From: Enchytraeus crypticus
Taxonomy: Eukaryota > Annelida > Clitellata > Enchytraeida > Enchytraeidae
Assembly (NCBI GenBank): GCA_905160935.1
Contig: CAJHZI010000272.1
Location: forward strand, 62,001-126,000
Direction: 5' to 3'
Length of the DNA stretch: 64,000 nt
Below are positions 20,590 to 32,092 of the stretch, piece by piece (positions within the stretch are counted from its first letter, which is position 1; each line of letters begins with the position of its first letter). A program made the translations under genes and the position numbers. The notes under the pieces are model-generated. The model was not told the origin of the DNA. It saw only the letters and a list, made by a program, of their open reading frames with translations, and did no database searches.

Positions 20590-22010
20590 TTGCTCTCTTA
20601 GCATCCGATCCCTCTCTAACTCAGACCATGTCATTGCTTTGCATGATTTGGCTGAGACTCACAAGTTTGACTGTTTTGCTATCAGTGAAACTTGGCTATA
20701 CTTTATAACCACTCCTTCTGAATTGATGTCTATTCTTCCTCCAGGTTATGATATGTTTATTGCAAATCGTGACTAGGATATCTGGTGCTAAGGGTGGTGG
20801 AGTTGCTCTCCTACTAAGGAAGCCCTTTACTTTTCTTAGCAATGATTGTAATAAATTTTCTTCATTTGAAGCAATTTCAGTCACTGGTAAATTTTGCACA
20901 TGTACTCTGCATGTTGTTGCAGTGTATCGACCACCATCTTCTTCCCCCTATGCCAAACCTTTCTCTCTCGTTTTATTGGAGTTTTCTACACTACTCTCCT
21001 TCCTTACTACTTCTAAATCAGACTTTGTGATTACAGGTGACCTCAACATTCACCTTGGTAATCCTCTTGATCCCTTAACTCAGCAGTTTAATACTTTTCT
21101 GTCCTCCTGTAGTGCTGCTCAACATGTGAATGTTGCTACTCATATTGGCAATCATACACTTGATGTTGTTATTACACCAAGTCTCTCTGCTATTGATCCT
21201 TTAAGTGTTACTATTTTATCTCACTCGCCATCAGACCATTTTCCTGTTGTATTCACTTATAATCATGTTAAGCCATATACTGTTAAAAATTCATCTACTG
21301 TTTCATTTAGGTGTGTCAATAACGTTGATCTTGATCTCTTTTGTTCTGATCTTGAAAATTCAACTTTGATCAAGTCTCCTGCTAATGATCTTGATGAATT
21401 ACTAAAACAGTATAACACTACTCTTTCATCTCTACTTGATAAGCATGCACCTCTGACTACCAAGAAGCTTAAGAAGTCAAACCCTTGGTACAGTTCTGGT
21501 CTAAGAAAGCTAAAGGCTGCATGCTGTAGAGCTGAAAGAAAGTGGTGTCATACACATTCAGATTTTTGGAAAACTGTTTCTAATTTGCAACACAAGATTT
21601 ATCGTACTGCTATTGCTAATGCTAAGAAAGAGTACTACTCCTCTTTGGTCAGTAAGGCTGTGAATGTCAAAGGATTGTGGAAAACCGTTAATGATCTTTT
21701 ACATAGATCTAATTCTCCTTCTCTTCCTTCTACTCCTGTTGAGTCACTGCCTGAACAATTTTCCAATTACTTTACAGATAAGATAAGCAATCTTAGAGAA
21801 TCTATCACTCCACCTCCTAACTCTACTCCTCATACTCCTGTAGAGAATCATTCCAAGGATGAGCTTTCTAATTTCACTCCAGTTACAATTGAAGAGATTA
21901 CTAAATTAGTTTTAGACTCTCCAGCCAAACATTGTGACTTGGATCCTATCCCAACCTCTCTTTTAAAGAAGTGTATTCACATACTGCACTTAAGATTTTG
22001 TCTCTGGTAA
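20590..22010 (+). mobile_element. LINE fragment (L2/CR1-like): endonuclease without reverse transcriptase
   Basis: From 20590 the translation shows the N-terminal part of an AP-type endonuclease (SDHVIALHDLAETH, FDCFAISETWL, GYDMFIANRD), then a one-base frame shift near 20775, then an open frame from about 20766 to 22010. The latter holds GGGVALLLRKPF, VVAVYRPPSSSPY, FVITGDLNIHLG, NHTLDVVIT and SDHFPVVF, which are the endonuclease motifs, followed by the linker with KKSNPWYSSGLRKLK and CDLDPIPTSLLKKC, where the reverse transcriptase domain begins in this clade. It breaks off there: HILHLRFCLW then stop. No RT motifs follow. Loss of the 3' half is opposite to the usual 5' truncation of LINEs, so an internal or 3' deletion happened after insertion. 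Non-functional. Confidence 0.85.
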
Positions 22011-23300
22011 ATCTAGTTATTGGCTGCTTTTAGTATTGATTCTTATATATTATATACATATTTTTAAACTGGAGTGTTTTCAGATTATTCAGCTTAGTAT
22101 AATGCAAGATTTCATTGTGGACTTTAATATGTACTTGGCTTTATGTATAATGATCTGATTAATAAGTTGTATAGGGAAAAAAATACTTTGTAAACTAAGC
22201 TTATGTTAACAGATTTGCAGCTATGACTGTCATTGTTCATACATGAGGCTAGCATTTACTAAATTGTACATTTTAAGATATTTTTTGTATTTTTGAATTT
22301 TCTAGTATGCAAAACAATAAGCACATACTAAATAAACAAGCAAAATAATGTAAATTCATAACACAAACGTAATTAGCTAAGATAAAAAGTACTCAAACAA
22401 ATTATATAATTAGATAAGAATTTTATATAGTTCCCAATAAGGTAGTTCCTAATAGTTAACTAGAATATTGATTGTCACTGCCAAGAGTAACAGGGTAACC
22501 AGAAATAATTAAAGACAATTCAATGTTTTACTTTTTATCCCTGACCCTGTTGCAGACTAAGTACTGAGAAAGAATGAAAGATGATTTATTATTAAATGTT
22601 TGATCACTCTAATACAAACTTATAATACCTTTGTGTTATACTGTAAATGGCAGGGAAATCATAACTGAAGTCTATTTTCATTATAATTGACTTGATATAT
22701 ATATATATATATATATATCTTCAATTACAGTTGTTTTACCTGCTCTTAGTGATGCCTGGAATAGAAGAGGGTGTGGCTAATCTCCCATTTATTGTCTACA
22801 TATATTTTCACTGATTTCATCACTGGTGAAGGATTTTATCTAATCCGATTAATTTTTTTTCCGTAATGGGGGATCAATGTTTTTAAAACCTCCCCTCCCC
22901 ATGTTTGAAATGTTTAATATACTTGCTGTTCTACCTGAGCTGAGAACAGGATTTACAGCAGTATGTCTGTTAGTGCTTGAGTAACGCTGGCCTGGAGGCA
23001 AAACTATTGTCGCTTAGACAACCTCCCCTTCTTGTAGTAACAACAGCTTATGGCATCTGGTTCTGCTGAAGCTAATTAGTATAGAATGCAGGGAAGGTGT
23101 CTGGATTATATGTATGTTTTAAGAATGATTAGATATTTATAGATACCAAAAGTTTCGTAATGTTGCTGTATTTGTTATAAGATCAGTAATCTTATTAGTC
23201 TGATGATACAAATTTGATAGTAAATTTGCTATTTATAGCAGTTGAAAATGACTAATATGAGCAGTTTAATTTATTAACCTCTACTGTATCTACTGTTATT
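22011..23300. other. Gene-free region with short (AT)n
   Basis: AT-rich DNA with a 27-base (AT)n at 22692-22718. No exon could be supported. Upstream exons of the gene ending at 24314 should lie here or further left, but none is recognisable. Confidence 0.45.
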
Positions 23301-23304
23301 TAAG

Positions 23305-23470
23305 ACTCTCTCTCTCTCTCTCTCTCTCTTAGTGCACTGCCTACTAGCAGGTCCATGGTATATAACGCCTCCACTCATCTCTGTTTTCCTCTTCATGTCC
23401 ACATACATAGGCATAGGCACTGGGGGCCCACCCGTCATAGACACAATCCCCCAATAATAATGGCATGAGG
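23305..23470 (-). repeat. Dispersed repeat family C with (CT)n end
   Basis: CTCTCTCTCTTAGTGCACTG followed by CAGGTCCATGGTATATAACG, CTCTTCATGTCCACATAC and GGGGGCCCACCCGTCAT. It is the inverse of 43990-44200; the dinucleotide tract is joined to TTAGTGCACTGCC in both. Confidence 0.75.
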
Positions 23471-23914
23471 AGGATTTAAGACTACCCATTGTTAATCTAT
23501 TTACTTGATAAGGATATAGAGCTAATTATCTCTTATATTTTTATTACTTTGGTTCTAATAAACTTCTCTCTTCTTCCTGTCTAATTGTATTGGATGCCTA
23601 TATGTAATGTAGACTTTTTGTTCTGTTTGTATATTGATTTCACTTCAATACACTACCTGACATTTGCGTGATAGGTCATTGAAGCTTGAATGTAGAGGCG
23701 TGAGTGTCTGCGAGAGTGTTGACTGTTAGGCGCCTGTATGCAGCATAGGCAGCTGTCATTTAGAAGATGCTATGCTAGAAGATGCTATGTGTTAGCTCTA
23801 TATCTAATTCAAAATATATAGGAAGCGTTTTAATGTAGTTAGCTAAATAAGTATATACTGTAGCTATTATTTTAAATCCAATTATTAAACCATTAAAAAT
23901 ATATTTAGATGTGT

Positions 23915-24230
23915 TGAGGTTGATAAGATGTGTTTATTTGTTTAGGTTGATATGATGTGTTTAGGCTGATAACACGTGTTTATTTGTATTGGTTAAATTG
24001 TTTATGTGTGTTTAGGTTGATAAGATGTGCTCGTTTGTTTAGGTTGATGTCTTTATGTGTTTAGATTGAGAAAATGTGTTTGTGTTTAGGTTGATAAGAA
24101 GATTGCGTCGTACAGTGCTATGCGTTTGTGTTTAGGTTGATAAGAAGATTGCGTCGTACAGTGCTATGTGTTATGTGTTTAGGTTGATAAAAAGGGTTGC
24201 GTCGTACACTGCTGTGTGTTATGTGTTTAG
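23915..24230 (+). repeat. Tandem array of a splice acceptor plus exon start
   Basis: Units of 25-55 bases each containing TGTGTTTAGGTTGATAAG. The last three before the exon (ending 24120, 24165 and 24213 approximately) also carry the first 30 exon bases, AAGATTGCGTCGTACAGTGC. Farther copies keep only the acceptor portion. Confidence 0.88.
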
Positions 24231-24314
24231 GTTGATAAGAAGATTGCGTCGTACAGTGCTATGGTAGCAAGCCTGGACCGAGCCTCGCGATATTGCCCTG
24301 CTCAACACCACTAA
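24231..24314 (+). CDS. Terminal exon of an unidentified plus-strand gene
   Basis: After the acceptor TATGTGTTTAG, an 84-base frame encodes VDKKIASYSAMVASLDRASR, then seven residues ending AQHH and TAA. A polyadenylation hexamer follows at 24406. The amphipathic, coiled-coil-like character and the GC level differ from the flanks. I do not recognise the protein; the segment is too short for a family call. The frame is the only one open across the exon when entered in phase 0; the alternative acceptor GGTAG at 24266 gives another short frame ending TTCTAG. Upstream exons were not identified. The exon's 5' edge is repeated several times in the minisatellite just before it. Confidence 0.45.
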   Translation, partial: VDKKIASYSAMVASLDRASRYCPAQHH

Positions 24315-24405
24315 GCATCTCATCATCTTCTAGCGCTCAGCCTGTGGGCTCTATTTGGCCAATTTGAAGAATCTCTAATTTTTTAATTGCACAGAACAAT
24401 GTGTA

Positions 24406-24411
24406 AATAAA
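24406..24411 (+). promoter_or_regulatory. Candidate polyadenylation signal
   Basis: AATAAA about 90 bases after the stop of the exon at 24231-24314; supports that exon being terminal. Confidence 0.4.
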
Positions 24412-24989
24412 TTGTATAGTTGAGTGAAGAGACAGCCATTCCTATCAGTATTCTAGAACATTCTTCCTGCAGCGTCTATATCTGATATTTATTTCGTTCA
24501 TGTCGGTGCTGCCTTGAGATTTGGCATTAAGTTGAGCAATCGTCTGGGAAAACTTACACAGATTGGGCAAGAATATACTCAGAATTTAATAACTAGGCAG
24601 TTTTTCCTGCTGGATTAGAGAATTTCTATCTTCATTTTGGGTAGAACTTAAAATTAAAGCTTTGACGAATTTTTTAATCATTTTATAGGCGATTTTAAAA
24701 AACATGTGGTTAATCTTTTTATAAATCAGTAAATAGAAATCAGAAAGAATAGAAAAAGTTAAGCTGTTTGTAGAAACAGTTAGTCGCTGTTGTCTAACAG
24801 TTAGTCGCTGTTGTCTAACAGTAGTGCCTAGTCGTTGCTCGCTGGAGTTTTTCCACGTCCTCTACACGAATGTCACTCTGCTCATCGCTCACTGTCATCA
24901 CCACCACCACTGCCTCCACCAGATCCAGGCAGTCCCATCGAGCAGCCAAACAGAACCGAGGTGATTTGCCACGAGCTGAATCGTTAACC

Positions 24990-27900
24990 ATGACGACATC
25001 AAGTGCTCTACGCCCGATGGAGGCGTCAGTGGTGGAATACAAGAACATGAAATTTCTCATCACGGAGCGACCATCAGAGAAAACCATGCCTGTCTACATC
25101 AAGGTTTGTCAGTGGTTTATGACCCATTTTATGGCATCTCAATTTCCCGTGTTGTGACTGGGTTGAGGAATAGACCAACCGGTAACTGCACGTGTCTTAG
25201 AAGGCGACTAAGGCACTAAGATCCATACCAACATCAGAAAGGGCAATCAGTTGGTGAGCTCCTAGGCTCCAGAAACGGCTATAACAGTTGAAGCGAATGG
25301 AAGTCTAAAATAGGGGAATGGCTGGTGGTGTGGTGTAGGACAGAGAGGATTTGAGACAGTCTATTTGTATCCCGACCCTGGTTAAACTGGGACTCAAGGG
25401 AGGATGATGATGATTTTTGACATCTCAATAGTTATCTACCAATGGCCAATTTTATGAAATCCCAATAGTTGGCTACCAAGGTCAGTTTTATGGCGTCCCA
25501 ATAGTTACATACAAATGACCAATTTTATGACACCTCCATAGTTTGCTACCAATGGCCAATTTTATGACATCTCAATAGTTAGCTACTAATGGCCAATTTT
25601 ATTACATCTCATGATATTTATAATGAATCTTACCCACTAACTAAAGTCTCATGAAGAACAAAGATAGAAAATGGTTTTCATACTAATTAAAAAAGCTATG
25701 CGATGAAAAAAATAAACTACATAAAAAATGGATTCAAAATCGTACTGAGCTTGACTTAAATAAATTTAAAATATTAAGGAAAAAATATAAAGAAGCGATT
25801 AGACAAGCTAAAATAAATTACTGTAGTAATATGCTGGACCAGAAATCAGTAAATATAAAAAGTATTTGGAAAAATATCAATTCGTTATTAAGCATTAACA
25901 GAAACGTAACAAACAAATCCTCAATTAATAAACTTTTTTAAGAAGGTTCTCTTATCAATACTAACTCGGCCATTGCAAAATGTGTTAAAAAATCATTTCT
26001 GTACTGTAGGTGAAAAGACAGCTAGTAAAATTAAAAGCTCAACCACGCATCATAAAGTGTTTCTAACAAATTCTCTAAAAACAACAATATTCGTAGAAGA
26101 AATGACTTACGATGAACTTCTCGAAGGCATAGAGAAATTAGATGATAAGAAAGCCAGTGGTCATGATGGATTCAGTGATATACTGATAAAGGAAGTTAGA
26201 TTTCTATTAATTGAGCCTCTACTTTACATCTATAACTTATCATTGTCTAGTGGTGTGGTTCCGGAACTATTTAAAATTGCAAGAGTAATTCCAGTGTTTA
26301 AAAAAGGACAAGTAACAGATCCATCAAATTATCAACCAATTTCTCTCTTAAGTGTATTTAATAAAATTCTTGAAAAAATAGTCTTTAGACGACTATATAA
26401 TTTTTTCAATAAGTATAAGGTATTATATGAAAATCAATTTGGATTAGACATAATCATTCCACTATGCTTGCGATTATGAACTCGATAGATTTCTGTTATG
26501 AAAACTTAGATTCTGGAAACCTTGTGCAAGGACTATTCATCGATATTCAGAAGGCATTTGACATGTTAAACCATTCGATACTAATCAATAAACTGCATCA
26601 CTATGGAATAAGAGGTCAGATGAACAAATGGATAAGGAACTATTTAAAAGATCGTCCTCAACATGTATATGTAAATAACACCAGCTCTGAGATGCAATTT
26701 AACAATTGTGGGGTTCCACAAGGTAGCATTTTAGGTCCTTGATTATTTCTTGTTTACATTAACGACATGGCAAATGCTCTGGGACTATAAGCCTAAGTTA
26801 TTTGCAGACGATGTTAATATTTTTATTGCCGGTAAAAATGTTAATGAGCTCGAAAAGAATGCGAATATATGTCTTAAAAAACTTAAAGTATGGTGCGATG
26901 CTAACAAAGTTTGCATAAATTTAGATAAAACAATGCTATATGATTATTCACAAAGCAAACCAAAGGTACAGTATACCGCAAAAGCTTGAAGTCTTTTTAG
27001 ATAATGTCCTGATCTCTAGTACATCTAAAGTTAAATATTTAGGTGTAATACTCGATGAAAACCTTACTTGGAAACTCCACATTGATATGGTATGTGGTAG
27101 GCTAAAAGGATTTATCAGTATTTTATATAATGTTCGTGATTTCTTACCAAAACACTGCCTCAAAAACATTTACAACTCTTTTATTCATAGTCAGATTCAG
27201 TATTGCATTGAAATCTATGGAAATACCTACTCCACTCACTTGAGCAATTTGATAACAATGAATAATTCTATAATAAGAATTCTATTTAAGAAAAAATTAA
27301 CAACTAAAACTTTTGAACTATATGAAATAGTAAATTCAGTTCCTCTACGCCAACTGTGTAATTTTAAGTTATTACAACTTGCTCATCTATGTATTCATAG
27401 CCCAGAAAAAATACCAAAAATGTTCATGGAAAAGAGTAGATTCGCCAACTCTCTCTTCCATTATAATATGAGGAAACCGTTGAGTTTACACAAACCTTAC
27501 ACAAATACTAACTATGGAAAAAGAACTATCAATTACATATGTCCCCATTTGTGGAATATGCTCCCTGAAAACATACAGGCAATCAGTTCCACCAATATTT
27601 ATTTAAAGAAAATTAAGGAATAGGTTGAGAACATGAAATAGCTAATTTCCTTTCTTTCGCTTTATCTCACAAGTTTATGTTCAATGTTAATTTTCTGTTG
27701 AATTGCACTAGTTTTAAAATTAATATGTTAGTTTGCAATTGTACTTTTGAGGTAACCAACTAGATCGCGCTATTCGCTGTTTTGGTAGCCTCTATTTCTG
27801 ATCGAATACATATAACTACTACTACTGATAGAATAGACAAATTATTAATTTTGTGCTGGCTATGTTTTTAACTGAAATATTTTTTCGGATTTGAATTCAA

Positions 27901-29108
27901 GCTGTATTTTATTTTGGACTTTTTATAACTTGTATGTAATATTGTAGTGGTGTGCGAGTCCAAAATAAACTTAAGCTCTCTCTCTCAATAGTTAGCTACC
28001 AATGACCAATTTTATGACATCTCAATAGTTAGCTACTAGTGGCCAATTCTATGACATATCAATAGTTTAGCTACCAATAGCCCATTTTATGGCATCCTAA
28101 TAGCCACTATTGGCCAATTTTATGACATATCAATAGTTAGCTACCAATGGCCAATTTTATGACATCCTAATAGTTAGCTACCAATGGGCTTATCAAGAAA
28201 TAGTCAATTTTGGACTGAACTCTTTTTGAGCCGCTAAAGTCAGCTTATTTACCGGCTGACTTATCTCAAATTTCACCGGTTAAGCCCTAGATCCTCGGTA
28301 AATACGGCTGCTTTCTATGAAACTCTTTTAAATAAAATTACTGACTTAGCTGGGAGTTGGGAGGTGTGTTCTAAATTAACCACGTGTTAATGAAAAAGCC
28401 TGTAGCTTGGCCGCTAAGTTCTAACGATTGCCCGTCTAAGATCTTGCCCCCACCCAGATGGCACTAGTTAATAGCTGAGAACAAAAGCATTGAGTTTTTA
28501 GATATATAACTTTACCAATTCAACTTGCAATTGAGATTCGTAAAAGGTTCAGAAAATACAAAAAGCGAATATTAGGGTATGAGCTCAACAAGACCAAGGC
28601 AAGGCCTCATCCTGTAATCGGCAACTTCACGAAGTGTCATAAAGTGAGCCATAAGATATTATCTTTATGTCTGGTGGTCAACTTGCTAGAGATATTGCAT
28701 AATAAGCATTGGTTATGAGAATTTTGAAACTTCAGTGTGTAGACTCTTTTGGACAGTTCACAGGTAGAATGGAAATGCTCATCAAACGCAGGACACTATT
28801 ATACTGGTCTTTGTACGGCTCTAAGACGACTATATTAGTTACATAGTCGGATAAAAATATAAATAAAAAAATAGTAAAGTTAAGAACGTTAATATATCTG
28901 GCTTTGATGTGTAGGAAATGAAGCGACACAATGTGAGTTGTGTAGTGAGAGTGGGTGGTACCGAGTACAATACAGACAAGTTGATAGAAAGTGGCATCAG
29001 CGTTGTGGTAAGTCTGGCCGTTCTAATATGTATATAACATAAAGTATCTTAAGTATTTTAAATATATTTAACGTATCTTATATATATTTACATACATATA
29101 CATGTATA

Positions 29109-29190
<82 letters not shown>

Positions 29191-30307
29191 CATATATATT
29201 ATATCATATTATATCATATATATATATATATATTATATAACGACGTGCATCTATATTTATTTATATGTAACATGCAGTATGGTGAATATAGTCATATGCT
29301 GTTATCTAGAACATAGAATGGCAATTGATTGGCTATCTTTGTTTTTAATTCTAGTGATTTTAAAATATGTTGAATAAGAATGTTTACTTCTGATATATTG
29401 TTTACTAAAGGGATCATTAGTGAGGAGTCTAGCCTGAAATTTTGGTCAGGGACTTTAATTTGTAAATCTTAAAAGATAGGCAGAATTTGGATGGCACGTA
29501 CATCATGTTTTTGTTGTATATTTAATTAATTATCATTCAGTATGGATTTATAGTGTTTAATGGAGTGTTTTATGCAAAGGCATCTCTATTCTTTACAGCA
29601 ATTACCTACTTGTTGTAATTATTTTATTGTTAAAGTATAGAGATACTTGGACAATAAGATGTAAAGTCTAGTATGAGTTGTGACAACTGGTCTGACATTG
29701 ATTCCACACTGATGTAATCTAGAGTATTTACGCAGTAATTTAATGATGAAATAGTCATAGAAAAGTTTTTGTTGACTTGGACCAGTTAGGCGTCTGACTG
29801 AGAATCAGTAGCTGCAGGGTTCAAACCCAGTTCTTCATTGATATGCTTTGAGGCAAAATTTAACTCACATTATACTTGGCTTTACACTCATTGGGTTTTA
29901 ATTAATATAAATTTAGCTTTAAGGGAACATATTTTATATGCTTTGTATTGATCTGTATTGAACGATGAAGTAGGCGTTGATGTGATGAGGAAAATATGTT
30001 TTATATCAAAAAATTCACAGAGTAATCACATCAATGAACGTGTGACAAATAAAATTAATTAAGCATTGTCAGATTCTAAGTAGTAAGTGCAATACGTCCT
30101 GTAAGTGCAAAATAAAAAAATTATGAGCGGTGGTGATGTTGTACATATTCAGGATTTGCCTTATGAAGACGGCACAGCTCCCTCTTCTGAGATAATCAGT
30201 ACGTGGTGTCAGCTGTTACGAGGCAGTCGATCGGTGGGTCAGGGAGTCAGCGTCGCCATTCACTGTGTCGCTGGGCTGGGCAGGTTGATCTCACAGACAT
30301 ATTCACT

Positions 30308-30343
<36 letters not shown>

Positions 30344-31836
30344 GGTTTAACGTCCGTTTCCTCATCCAGGGATGATGTCAGGGACGTATGTCAGTTGTAT
30401 TAAACTCCTCGTGTCTATCAATCCATAAGTAAATTGTGCAAATTTAAAGTTATTGTACAGTATTTGGAAGTTCAATACAATATCTTAGATGAAATGCTCA
30501 AAGTTTAATACAATATCTTAGATGAAATGCTCAAAGTTTAATACAATATCTTAGATGAAATGCTCAAAGTTTAATACAATATCTTAGATGAAATGCCCAA
30601 CTTCTAAAAATTGTTTTGGCCTATTCTTAGTTTCCCCAATGAATATTATCCTTGAACTCTGTTTGAAATTAATTTGAAACCTGCGTAATACAGCATTAGT
30701 TATTGGTACGATTCAAGTATTTCTCTAAATATATGTATTTGTATTTACAGGGCCCCAGTGTTGGTAGCTATTGCTCTCATTGAATTGGGCATGAAATACG
30801 AAGATGCTGTAGACTTCATCAGACAGTATGTTGTCTTGTGCTTCTGTTCTAAATTACTATTTTTTACTATTCTCTTAGTGTCTTCATTGCACTGTTTGCT
30901 GATGACCACGTTGGACAAGGTAGATCATGGTGCCAGCACTGCCACATGTATATACAAAATACAAAACAAGCACTCTAAAAAATGGTTTTTCAAGTTCAAT
31001 TTTTTTGCTAGGCAAAGACCCGTTATGTTGTACTATTACAGTGCCGTGTTAAGTAAGAAGGCCATGTGGGTGTTAAAATATATGCCTATGTCCTGTCACT
31101 TACGGTTCATTAGAGATTTTGCTCAAAAGAGTCTTCTTTTTGCTTGTCGGCTGGATTTTGTCTCAGTAGTGCTCAATGTTGTCATTGATGACTGTAGCAC
31201 TCTATAGATTGTTATTTTTATTATTGCAATCTATACGTGTGACTATAGTGAGGCTACGTTATAAAGTAAAGGATCATTGAAGATTTTTGTCATCTGTCCA
31301 TTAGAAAGATGTAGTTTGTTGCCAGTAGTCACGTGTTAGGTAACTTTTCCTCTAACGTTATTGAGGCTAATCCTACTGAGAGAGGTACAAAAGTTAATGG
31401 TCGGTTAAATATCCAGAAACTGTAGAATGCCACCAGGGTATAATATGTATAATATTAAATAGCGAGATGACAGCAGCTTGTATAGTAGTTAATTGATTGA
31501 TTGTGATTATTTAGAAGGAGCCGTGGGGACAATGCGAGGTGATTGATTGTTTAGTAGGTGCTGTGGTGCTAATGCTATTTAATTGATTGATTGTTTAGCA
31601 GGTGTCATGGTGCTAATGCTGATTGATTGATTTGATGTTTAAGGGCACCGTGGTGCTAATGCTGACTGACTGATTGATTGATTGTTTTGGAGGCGCCATG
31701 GTGCTAATGCTGATTGATTGATTGATTGATCAGGAGGCGCCGTGGTGCTATCAATGCTAAGCAGTTGGACTTCCTGTCACGATACAAACCAAAGTCTCGC
31801 CTCTCCGTCAAGAACAAGTCTTGCCTAATCATGTAA
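24990..31836 (+). CDS. PTP4A: PTP4A / PRL protein tyrosine phosphatase
   Basis: Five exons: 24990-25103, 28915-29007, 30153-30283, 30751-30825 and 31734-31836 (TAA), phases 0, 0, 2, 2; 171 residues against 173 in human PRL-1. Order: [16 protein letters not shown], then [15 protein letters not shown], the general-acid loop [12 protein letters not shown], the catalytic P-loop HCVAGLGR (Cys about 107, Arg about 113), [19 protein letters not shown], the polybasic RYKPKSR and the C-terminal CAAX box CLIM. PRLs are prenylated dual-specificity-like phosphatases of plasma membrane and endosomes that bind CNNM magnesium transporters. Both the Cys-Ala-Gly-specific signature and CAAX end are intact, so the gene looks functional. 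The start could also be the second Met at 25017. Intron 1 (3.8 kb) hosts a LINE; exon 3 has a near-identical copy at 37183-37546; the acceptor of exon 5 is preceded by degenerate tandem copies of itself. Confidence 0.95.
25130..25422 (+). repeat. Dispersed repeat family E, longest copy
   Basis: Runs from GGGTTGAGGAATAGACCAAC through CGTGTCTTAGAAGGCGACTA and GTGAGCTCCTAGGCTCCAGA to TATTTGTATCCCGACCCTGG, and ends in (GAT)n. Shorter copies keep the right end (33110, 34310, 59700, 62445) or left part (61868). No coding potential seen. Confidence 0.75.
25422..25622. repeat. 37-bp minisatellite, left part
   Basis: Units with CATCTCAATAGTTAGCTACC and AATGGCCAATTTTATGA. The same array resumes at 27985, so a LINE has split it. 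Confidence 0.88.
25623..27984 (+). mobile_element. Dead 5'-truncated non-LTR retrotransposon (CR1/Jockey-like LINE) with RT
   Basis: Begins inside the linker between endonuclease and RT ([21 protein letters not shown], [15 protein letters not shown]) and continues through RT blocks: [73 protein letters not shown], and the catalytic LFADDVNIF (F/YADD). A thumb and C-terminal region follows, with [15 protein letters not shown] and [14 protein letters not shown], stop near 27621. Reading is broken by frame shifts near 26445, 26790 and 26985 and a stop at 26740, so no functional protein can be made. The 3' UTR ends GTCCAAAATAAACTTAAGC before (CT)n. It sits within a minisatellite in PTP4A intron 1, in the gene's orientation. 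Confidence 0.88.
27985..28190. repeat. 37-bp minisatellite, right part
   Basis: Continuation of 25422-25622: CAATAGTTAGCTACCAATG and CCAATTTTATGACAT in five or six units. Confidence 0.88.
28191..28914. other. PTP4A intron 1, right part
   Basis: No repeat family or exon recognised between the minisatellite and exon 2. Confidence 0.45.
29095..29236. repeat. (AT)n microsatellite in PTP4A intron 2
   Basis: Long AT run with a few GT and AC interruptions, ending in TATATCATATTATATCATA. Confidence 0.96.
29773..29885 (+). repeat. SINE-A-like copy, diverged
   Basis: tRNA-like head (GACCAGTTAGGCGTCTGAC, GCAGGGTTCAAACCC) followed by CTTTGAGGCAAAATTTAACT and CTTGGCTTTA. Head is closer to a tRNA than in the other copies. 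Confidence 0.45.
30308..30386 (-). repeat. Mini-A element with (AAT)n
   Basis: About 32 bases of AAT then AAAGGTTTAACGTCCGTTTC, CTCATCCAGGGATGATGTCA, GGGACGT. It begins 25 bases after the PTP4A exon 3 donor and is included in the duplicated block at 37183. Confidence 0.8.
30474..30602. repeat. 33-bp minisatellite, 4 copies
   Basis: Unit TACAATATCTTAGATGAAAT plus GCTCAAAGTTTAA, almost identical in all four copies; PTP4A intron 3. Confidence 0.92.
31145..31230 (-). repeat. Dispersed repeat family D
   Basis: CGGCTGGATTTTGTCTCAG, AGTGCTCAATGTTGTCATTG and ATGACTGTAGCACTCTATAG, then T/A-rich (ATT)n. The long open frame over 30758-31205 runs from exon 4 into this repeat and is not coding beyond the exon. 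Confidence 0.6.
31490..31733 (+). repeat. Tandem copies of the PTP4A exon 5 acceptor
   Basis: Five degenerate units, each an ATTG tetranucleotide run, a TTTAG-like acceptor and GGCGCCGTGGTGCTAATGCT or a variant. The real exon begins at 31734 with GAGGCGCCGTGGTGCTATCA, so the units copy intron end plus exon start. Confidence 0.88.
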
Positions 31837-31970
31837 ACAACCCATTTGTCGATTGTGCTATGTGCTTTTCGCTATATTTTTGCTTAGTAAATCTCGTTTG
31901 TCGATTTATCATTAGGTAGAACACTAATCAGTATGATCAGACATTGTATTAGCTAGCTGGCTCTTTTGTA

Positions 31971-32005
31971 ATGTGTTCTTTCACTTTGTAAATGAAAGAA
32001 CACAT
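31971..32005 (+). promoter_or_regulatory. Hairpin in the PTP4A 3' UTR
   Basis: Perfect 13-base arms ATGTGTTCTTTCA and TGAAAGAACACAT with a 9-base loop, 135 bases after the stop and 82 before the AATAAA. It would be transcribed; any regulatory role is inference. Confidence 0.6.
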
Positions 32006-32086
32006 GCTACACTGAATAAGTGAAGAATAATGTAGTGAATGCTCTGTAAACATTTTCATTAAGAATTTCTAACCATTTTCTGTGTC

Positions 32087-32092
32087 AATAAA
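32087..32092 (+). promoter_or_regulatory. Polyadenylation signal of PTP4A
   Basis: AATAAA in TGTCAATAAAACT, 250 bases after the stop; first hexamer on this strand in the 3' region. Confidence 0.65.

Noticed and set aside
30758..31207. 149-codon frame starting in PTP4A exon 4
   Set aside because: Only its first 22 or so codons are the exon; the rest is intron running into a dispersed repeat. The donor at 30826 and phase match to exon 5 fix the real end.
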